The notes beneath the pieces are model-generated. The model saw only the letters and a list, made by a program, of their open reading frames with translations. It did no database searches and was not told where the DNA came from. From Branchinecta lynchi (Eukaryota > Arthropoda > Branchiopoda > Anostraca > Branchinectidae): a DNA stretch of 64,000 nt. This document shows positions 56,038 through 64,000 of this stretch, piece after piece. The first letter of the stretch is position 1. Each line of letters starts with the position of its first letter. Position numbers and translations under genes: made by a program. The DNA lies in the NCBI GenBank assembly GCA_023053575.1, contig JAKZAP010000021.1, forward strand, positions 9,238,212 to 9,302,211, written 5' to 3'.

Positions 56038-58730
56038 CTATCCGTAACGTTTCAGGATTAAAATACCATAGATGACACTATTAATTATTACAAAACTACC
56101 TTCTTGGTTTACATTACCGTATCGTTTGTACCCGTTGTGTAAACAGTTAATCCTAGGTTATAGCGATAGACCATCGATACAAACTTTCTTACTGTCATAT
56201 TTACAGAAATCGAATACAATGTGCACCAATTTTCAAAAATTTCTAGCCCTCGTGAACCGATCTTACTTACAAGTCCCATGCATGTCTTACAATTGGGAAC
56301 AAAATTGTTCTTACCATCGAATACACCTGAGACAAATAAAAGGTATACCAGCTAGCAAAAGCTGCAAACTCCTCGTTGCCGAAGATGATTATGAGCTAAC
56401 AGTCGACTGTTGCTTACAGTCGACTGTTGCTTACACGTCCTTTACATGTCTCGCAACTGGTATCGCCTATTTTTGGTTTCAGTGTGTACCTTACTCCTGA
56501 AGTTGTCAACCCCTTGAAACTTTCAAACTGGTTTATCTCATGAAGGATTTTTGTTCAAAAGAATGGATGGCATATATTTTGATCAGCTCTTCAAGGGCTA
56601 TCGATTGCCATAACCACAACAAAAGCATATCGGAAAAAGGGACTAAATTGACTTTGCAGTCAGTTGAACTTTATCCTTTTCAATCGTAGACATCGTGACG
56701 GATGAAAACTTGGAATAATATCCTATATAATCTAGTTGGTATTATAAAGCTATCCGTAACTTCTTAGGATTAAAATACCATAGATGACACTATTAATTAT
56801 TACGAAACTACCTTGTTTTACATTACAGTATCCTTTGTACCCGTTGCGTTAACAGTCAATCCTAGGTTACAGCGATAGACCAACGATACAAACTTTCTTA
56901 CCGTCAGATTTAGATAAATCGAATACAATGTGCAACAATTTGCACAAATTTCTAGCCCCTCATGCACCGATTCTACTGACAAGTCCCTTTCCCGTGATAG
57001 ACATCAAGTTCACCGGATAAAAATAATGGGTACACCGACTAGCAAAAGTTGAAAACCTCTCATCGCTGAAGATTTGTGTAGCATAACAGCCGATTATTAC
57101 TTACAAGTCCCTTGCATGTTTTACATTTGGGAACCAAATTGTTCATCAAATGACAGGTACGCCAACTAGCGAGAGCTGCAAACCCCTCATTGCCGAAGAT
57201 GATTATGAGCTAACAGTCGCCTGTCGCGTACAAGTCCCCTAAATGTCTCACAACTGGTATCGCCTATTTTTGGTTTCAGTGTGTACCTTACTACTGAAGT
57301 TGTCAACCCCTTGAAACTTTCAAACTGGTGTATCTCATAAAGGAATTTTTTTTACCAAAAAATGGATGTCATATACTTTGATCAGCTCATCAGCGGCTAT
57401 CGATTGCCGTCGAAGTTGAACTTTATCCTTTTCAATCGTAGATATCGTGATGGATGAAAACTTGGAACAATATCTTATATAATCTAGTTGATATTATAAA
57501 GCTATCCGTAACTTTTCAGGATTAAAATACCATAGATGACACTATTAATTATTACAAAATTGCCTTATTGTTTTACATTACCGTATCGTTTGTACCCGTT
57601 GCGTAAACAGTTAATCCTAGGTTATAGCGATAGACCATCGATACAAACTTTCTTACTGTCATATTTACAGAAATCGAATACAATGTGCACCAATTTTCAA
57701 AAATTCCTAGCCCCTCGTGAACCGATTCTTACTTACAAGTCCGTCTCCCGTTATTGACATCAAATTCACGGGAAACAAATAATGGATACACCAGCTATCA
57801 AAAGTTGCAAGCCCCTCATCGCTGAAGATGATTATTGCATAAGCTTTTTAAACGGGATGTTCTAAAAAAATTAATCATATGATCAAAAGGTATTCTTCAG
57901 CGTTGTAAAAACAACAACAAAATAATATAGGAAGAAGGGACTAAATTAACTTTGCAGTCAGTTGTACTTTATCCTTTTCAATCGTAGACATCGTGACGGA
58001 TGAAAACTTGGAACAATATCTTATATAATCTAGTTGGTAATAGAAACCTATCCGTAACTTTTCAGGATTAAAATACCATAGATGACACTACTAATTATTA
58101 TGAAACTACCTCATTGCTTTACATTTTCGTTTGTATCCGTTGTGTAAACAGTTAATCCTCGGTTACATTGATAGACCATCGACACAAACTTTCTTACCGT
58201 CAGATTTATAGAAATCGAATACAATGTGCACCCATTTGCAAAAATTCCTAGCCCCTCGTGAACCGATTCCTACTTAGAAGTCCCTCTCCCGTGATATACA
58301 TTAAGATAACCGGAAACAAATAGTGGGTACTCCAGCTAGCAAAAGCTGCAAACCCATCATCGCAGAAGATGATTGTAGCATAACAGCCGATTATTACTTA
58401 CAAGTCCCTTGCATATCTTGCCATTGGGAACCAAATTGTTCTTACCATCGAATACACCGGAAACAAATAACAGGTATACCAACTAGCAAAAGCTGCAAAC
58501 CCCTCATTACCGAAGATGATTATGGGCTAACAGTCGACTGTTGCTTAAAAGTCCCCTATATGTATCATAACTGGTATCGCCTATTTTTGGTTTCAATGTA
58601 CCTTACTATGAAGTTGTCAACCCCTTTGAAATTTTCAAACTGGTGTATCTCATGAAGGAATTTTTGTACCAAAAAATGGATGACATATACTTTGATCAGC
58701 TCATCAATGGCTATCGATTGCCGTCGAAAA
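56038..58730 (+). repeat. Satellite: four units of about 0.55-0.75 kb
   Basis: CTATCCGTAAC starts units at 56038, 56750, 57502 and 58048. Each continues TTTCAGGATTAAAATACCAT and contains sub-repeats of about 90 bp with AACCCCTCATTGCCGAAGAT. Similar ORFs recur in units only because the DNA repeats. Confidence 0.85.
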
Positions 58731-60004
58731 AAAAATTCTACCTGTCTTAGTTCAAAAGTTGACTTTTTTGCCGTAGGCCAACTTTCTAACGTCACGACTT
58801 AGAAAGGAGCAAAGGATAAGCTCTAGTTTCTTTAGCAATGAGAGAACTTTTAAAGTTTAAGAGGCTCATCTGATACCGTTACTCTACCACAAACCAAAGT
58901 GCAAAAAAAAAAAGTTATAAACTCAGCTGAAATCGTCGCAGACATGGACAGAAACAATAGATGGCAGCACTTTCGGACCCGTGGGAAAAAGCCACTTTTT
59001 TGTCTCTGTAGATTTTTCCATTCATCACTCAAAGAAGATATGTTGGCTGTGGGGCCGGGTAACTGCCGCATATATTTAACACTTATAGATTTTAGTCCAT
59101 CTTCAATTTGAAACTGGTGCCTGCCTGCTTGCGTGCTAGAACGGAGCTTTCCACTCGAAAGCAGAAACATCTTTTGATGAAACGAAAGGTTCGCTACACA
59201 ACTTCAGATAGTCCTCTCTGACATAGGCTATACAACTCCACTTCACTTCGCAAACCGTAGGCTCTGGCTCGATGACAAGCAAAAACCATCCTTATTGGCC
59301 CCAGGCAAGAGTTCTACGGAGCTTTCCAAAATGTAATGTCATATTCATCAATCCGGCCTAAGGTCCACACTTTCCGTAAAAACCGCACAGGTTAGACCCT
59401 TCTCAGTTACCAGGAATAAAATGAAATCGGAGTCATAGGAAAAAAAAAAAAAAAAAACAAAAAAAACGAGGACAAAACCAAAGTGTTGCTCTCGCAACAC
59501 AATAATACCCATCGAAAAAAAGTAGATTCGTTCCGAACTAATAGCAAAAAAGGTAATATTCACGTTAAAAATAAACTTCCTCAGAATCGAAACGAGGAAA
59601 TCAGGTTTACCAGTGCATTTACAAAAAAAAATCCGGATTTACGAACTTTTGGTCTTCGCCCGACAGGCTTTTACAGATAGAAAAAGAAAAAGACGCCGGT
59701 TTGCCGACGAGACTTGAGTTGCGTTTTTTCCGAGCGTAGTTTCACTGTAGTTTTGATGTACTTTTGTGTACCGTGTCCCGTTTTATTTATCATTCGACAA
59801 ACTGTACTTTCATGACAAAAACTAATGCACGTGAAGCTATAGTGAGCTACATCTGAAAAATTGCAACTTAAAACCGGTTTGCAGAATTTCTGTGTAAAAA
59901 CAAACTACTTGCTACTTGTCTTGTAAGTCCGGTTCATCGCTCTCACGACCGCCAGCTATTGCGGGAATTTCGGTAAGAGATGATGCTTTAATTATTCTGT
60001 TTAC

Positions 60005-60266
60005 GTGGCTGAACCAGATTCGGCCGCGGGAGGAGTTTGAGGGGGAGAGGTACTGGAAATAGTATGGCATTCCTAGGGATCAAACTAGTGTGATGAAACA
60101 TTTGACCTAGATGATCCGAGGCGATGCTGGAAATGCTCAGACTCGCGTGAAAGTAGGTATCTTATTTCTAGGTCCGATCCTAGGGGGTTGAAGGAGTTTG
60201 TGACGTTCTCGTCTACTTTCTTGTACCACCTACTCGTAACACGTGCCATATGAGCTCTTCTTTTTT
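60005..60266 (-). repeat. B-family terminal fragment
   Basis: It matches the last 270 bp of the 22.4-24.7 kb copy, including TTTGTGACGTTCTCGTCTAC and ACGTGCCATATGAGCTC. Confidence 0.75.
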
Positions 60267-60305
60267 ATCACAACAGAGTTGACAAGAGTTACAGTTCTCG
60301 CAATA

Positions 60306-60604
60306 ATAGCTGCGTTCTTTGTCACGGGAGTTCTCACCGGTGGTTTCTTGTTTTTCTTATAAGTCGTTTTTGCATCCACCGGTGACTTCTCACCAGTCTT
60401 ATAACTCGTTTTTGAACTAACCAGTGTCCGGTTTTATCTCACCGGTGCGGACTTACCAGAACCTGCTCGTGAGCCCGGCCTCAGCGAGGAGTTAGCCAGT
60501 TTTCATCAACTCACAGGTGAACCAAAAGAACGCGTTTTAAGGGAAGAACCAGACACTGGTGACTAAACACCAGAGACAGCCCAGAGTGCAACGAACACAG
60601 CTAA
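60306..60604. mobile_element. MITE-like element with AGCTGCGTTC ends
   Basis: AATAGCTGCGTTCTTTG and the reverse complement of CAACGAACACAGCTAAT match imperfectly. Several CACCGGTG/CACCAGTG palindromes lie inside. The TAGCTGCGTT end resembles that of the A families. Confidence 0.5.
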
Positions 60605-60814
60605 TGTTCTATTACGGTGCAATGTTTTTTCAGAAATCGAAACGCACAGTTCTAGATCGAACGCACACCGTTGTAAAAACAAAAAAGAAAAAAAAAACGT
60701 GTGATGACAGCTTAGTGTTGTCTTAGGCTCTGCAAAAACTCTGCAAAAGATCATGCCCTTCTTGAGAACGCCCGACAGGATAACGGCCACTAAAAGAGCT
60801 GCTGGCTACTGAGA

Positions 60815-61068
60815 GCAACGGCGTCTCGTATGGGGGGACGCCCCCCCCCCCCCACAATGTTGTTGATCAGTCGGTAAAAAACAGCCATGTCGGTGCAAAG
60901 CGCCGCAGTTTTTCGTAAAAACAGTCGAAATTCATTAAAACAGTCAGTTTTTCTGAAAATCGTCTTTTTTCATCGAAACTGTCGTTTTTACTGAAGACAT
61001 TCGTGACGAGCCAGTTGGTAAATACCTTGTCCCCCCCCCCACACACACATATTTGGCTAGCTCAGCCT
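60815..61068 (+). mobile_element. H-family MITE, diverged copy
   Basis: It starts CAACGGCGTCTCG with G6 and C14 runs, has the CAAAGCGCCGCAGTTTTTCG interior, and ends TTTGGCTAGCTCAGCCTG. Confidence 0.7.
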
Positions 61069-61139
61069 GGTAGAAGATGAAGGGCCTGCGTAATACTTTC
61101 AGCAAGCAGTCCAGAGCCGTGGTGTCTTACAGCAGGAGC

Positions 61140-62520
61140 TATATTTTTATTTATTTATTTATTTTATTTCAAATAAGGCCAACATGGGCCACAATATAAC
61201 AAAAACACACTGAACAAACAAACAAATGTAAATACTAGATCACTTACGTGACTCCTGTCAAAAGCCCCGCATACAACTCACGAGTCCACGCAAGCCATAC
61301 AGGCAGAGAAAGCCGCATCTGAGGCCCACAAAGGATCCTAAGAAGTGGGCTAGGGGATCGGAGGATCCTGGTTTGAAGGGAAAGAATTGACCGCCTCCGA
61401 AGTTCACCAAAAGATGGAAGCCCTTCACCAACAAACATTCCCGATGCACTACAATTCCAAGGAAGACCGTGAAGCCACCGGAACGAATTATTATACATTA
61501 CCCGAAAAGAATTCTCACATTTCACACTAACATTACAAGCAAGAGGAAGGCAGTAAAGTGGCGTGCAGTAAGCCCTGAAAAGAAAGCTCTTTACCGGGGC
61601 CTCGCAACTACCAAACCTCCTTATCAGTATATTTGCTCTAATAGATAGAGACCTCATAAGCGAAGAAACATGCGCTTCAGCAGTCATCGAAGATGAAAAC
61701 GTGAAACCCAAGTATTTGAAATGCTGGACGACTTGAATCTTTGAACTAGATAGTACAGCATCTGGGATAATCTTCAAATGAAGACCACGTGGAATGAATG
61801 CCATACACAGCGTTTTCTTCGTGTTGAATACGACATCATGCATCAAAGCAAATTCATCACAAACCGCCAGTAGCTTATTCAGTGCTGCTACTGTTGGCGC
61901 AAGAACGGCTAGGTCGTCAGCATAACTAAGGTTGTTGAAACACAGCCCTTGTATGAAGCAACCAACTCCAGTTCTAGCCAACAACAAATTCAAATCATCA
62001 ACATACAGGTTATACAATAACGGAGACAGCACACCTCCTTGGCGAACCCCATTCAACACTGCGAATGGCTGGCTAATTACACCACTCCACTTCACTCGGA
62101 ACTGCTGTGTCTGAAACCAAGCAGCTAGGGTTCCAGTTATCCTAGGGTCAATACCCCTCGAGACCATCTTATTGAGAAGCTTCTCGTGGTTAACCCTGTC
62201 GAACGCGGCCTTGGCGTCAATAAAACACACAAACACCGGGCTAGAAAACATCCAGAAATACTGGATCACCGCCTGTAAAATAAAAACACAAAAATCGGTT
62301 GACGATTCTTCTTTAAACCCAAACTGGTAATGTGAAGAACGAAGCTGGGGTTCAAGAATAGTGTACAAACACTTCTCGAACACCTTCGACACAACTGCAG
62401 CCAGTGCAATTGGTCGGTAATTCGAAACTGCAGACATATCACCGGAACCAATATATGACCCTCAATTCTTTTCAAACTTTTAATTACGTATGATCACGGA
62501 ATCAAATAACATAGCAAATT
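61140..62520 (-). mobile_element. Non-LTR retrotransposon, 5'-truncated, reverse transcriptase
   Basis: The uninterrupted frame 62437-61244 (397 codons) covers most of an RT domain: SNYRPIAL (motif 0/1), CFIDAKAAFDRVNH (A), NGVRQGGVLSPLLYNLYVDD (B), SYADDLAVLAP (C, catalytic DD), and a thumb-like C-terminal region. The endonuclease domain is absent. Just upstream the frame breaks: another frame reads EGHILVPV, expected before NYRPI, so a small deletion and stop occur at about 62455. The 3' UTR ends ATTTGAAATAAAATAAATAA, an (AAATA)n tail. Clade not resolved (Jockey/CR1/I group). Confidence 0.92.
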
Positions 62521-62680
62521 CTAAGGCACATAGAACATAAATTCATAATATACCAGGGATGTTAAACTACCGCACCCCTGAAATCTGGACATAGCCCTAC
62601 TACATGGCCTCCCCCCCCCCCATACCACGATAAGAACAAAAAACAAAGTGATAGATTGAGACAGTCGAACAGATATTCAT

Positions 62681-63007
62681 TAGTTGCGTTTTTTTTTATC
62701 TGAATTCTCAGTTCCGCTTTCAATTCTCGTACAAATTACCGTTTTTGCTTATCTTGCTTGTCCATTCCCACTTTCAACAAAAACAGTACTTTAGCCACCC
62801 GTTAACAACTGCTTAAACGGGTTGAACATCCGCCCTTTGTTGACCAAAGAGAACGGAGAACAATTGACTATGGAATCCGACAGAATCGCCAAACTTCCCA
62901 GTTTTCGAGAAAACGACAAAAGGAGAATTGGCTTCATCTCAATAGTCATAAAAAATTGAAGAATTGAGAGGAGAATCGCGAGGAGAACTGAGATCAAAAC
63001 GCAACTA
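62681..63007 (-). mobile_element. A2-family MITE, copy 2
   Basis: Ends TAGTTGCGTTTTTTT and ATCAAAACGCAACTA. The reverse strand aligns with 9557-9916 (GAGATGAAGCCAATTCTCC). Confidence 0.82.
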
Positions 63008-63017
63008 TTGTACGGGA

Positions 63018-63050
<33 letters not shown>
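63018..63050. repeat. (AT)n microsatellite
   Basis: About 15 AT units. Confidence 0.95.
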
Positions 63051-63052
<2 letters not shown>

Positions 63053-63754
63053 AATCAGCTATTTTCTCTACTATCCCGCTCATAGCAGTTGTAATTACAA
63101 AGATAATTGTAATGATGAGCTTTTTACTACTTTTTGGTCTTATCTAGGAGCAGGTAGTCTGCTGATACGATGAGATGAACATCGAAGATTATATTCCGAC
63201 TCGTGAGAAAATCAACCGAGGCGATATCATCCACATAGCAAATAAGGTGTCTTAAGTAACTTGGCTGAGAGAAAAGTTGAAAAAAATGGAACTGCAAAGT
63301 TTGATAACAGATACCACGCTGATAACAATTTTTCGGCGTCCGTGTGTTAAACTTTCTGATAATATATCTGTTATGTTATCTTTTCCAAGAAACATAACAC
63401 TGAAAGCAAGGATGCGAAAACATGTATTATCTGTTACCAAACTTCTGACAGCGTGGAAACTACAAAAATCTTCTCACGGGTGGTAGATTACTGGGTGGTA
63501 TTCGATATTGACATATGGGACCAAATACCGATATCAAACGCAATTATAGATGTCGAAAACGATATTTTGACATATCCATTTATTTCTAACTATTGTAAAT
63601 TTACTGTTTTTCGCAATTTATTTTTATATTATTGGTTTTTGATAAAAGTAGGCTAAAAAGAAAATATCGATATACTCATCGAAAAACCCAAATATCGCCA
63701 CACTACTCAGGAGTGAGCCTTGGTCAGTATTGTAGAAGGATACTGCATCATTTA
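63051..63754. other. Intergenic, nothing recognised
   Basis: AT-rich sequence with short frames only and no repeat or RNA match seen. Confidence 0.35.
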
Positions 63755-63828
63755 CAACAGACCGACAGATAGACTAACGGACAAGCGAAATTTATATGGC
63801 ACTTGAGCTGGAGTACCATAAAAACTGA
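63755..63828 (+). repeat. B-family terminus only
   Basis: An ACCGACAGATAGACTAACGG run followed by TTTATATGGCACTTGAGC, the right end of family B without its body. Confidence 0.6.
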
Positions 63829-64000
63829 GAAGAAACAAATTAATCAATAAGATATATACAGAGACAAAATTATTTATGTGCTCCCTGAAACCGCTGAAAC
63901 ACACTGAATTGAGATCTACAGATTTTTCAAACAGCTGCTGTACATAAACTGTACAAGAATAAGTGATGGTCCATTACAGAAATTCATCACACAATGAACC

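Larger units (their letters stand above)
55560..59690. repeat. Composite repeat, about 4.1 kb: direct arms, inverted hairpins, satellite core
   Basis: The outer 150-bp segments (about 55600-55745 and 59515-59660) are diverged direct repeats (GCAAAAAAGG.AAT.TTCACG; TCCG.ATTTACG). Inside them lie inverted hairpin copies (55868-55889 and 59481-59502), which enclose the satellite units. No transposase is visible. Confidence 0.65.

Noticed and set aside
56072..58655. Open frames of 70-140 codons in the satellite (three related sequences)
   Set aside because: They follow the DNA repeat units, carry frameshifts between units and show no domain.
55560..58730. CRISPR array or bacterial REP cluster
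   Set aside because: Units are 0.5-0.75 kb with no short repeat-spacer pattern, and the window is clearly animal nuclear DNA.

Overview
The window looks like nuclear DNA of an animal, most likely an invertebrate. It has spliced genes with kilobase introns and GT..AG borders, a long C2H2 zinc-finger protein gene, fragments of non-LTR retrotransposons, several families of short inverted-repeat (MITE-like) elements, and a metazoan-type GH85 gene fragment. Nothing points to a bacterial, organellar or viral origin. I cannot name the species.

Positions 953-41425 (+) hold one zinc-finger gene. I assembled it by hand from 14 exons. Every donor phase matches the next acceptor phase. The joined CDS is 5,100 nt, giving 1,699 aa plus a TAG stop. 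Several fingers are completed exactly across exon junctions, which is strong internal support. The protein has about 27 C2H2/C2HC fingers, an RGRP AT-hook and two V/I-x-D-L type acidic SUMO-interaction-like motifs, so a chromatin or transcription role is inferred. The 5' end may extend left of the window.

The introns are filled almost completely with transposon remains. These are six or more families of short inverted-repeat elements, seven non-LTR RT fragments, and three families (called B, C and I here) built of degenerate monomers of about 130-145 bp. Insertions come within 15-60 bp of several splice sites. A 109-bp tandem duplication at 5542-5759 copies the acceptor and start of exon 3. 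A threonine tRNA-like gene lies at 10800-10871 (-). Hammerhead-ribozyme-like motifs of the kind carried by Penelope-like elements occur near 7.7 and 16.0-16.2 kb.

Positions 41.4-50.7 kb hold more repeats and a two-exon fragment of a GH85 endo-beta-N-acetylglucosaminidase (ENGase) on the minus strand. A 14-bp insertion breaks exon 1, and no 3' exons are visible. From 50.7 to 64 kb there are degenerate B-type repeats, one orphan ORF, a 137-bp tandem array, a 4-kb satellite-bearing composite bounded by strong RNA-like hairpins (55.6-59.7 kb), a 5'-truncated non-LTR reverse transcriptase (61.1-62.5 kb, -), and more MITEs.
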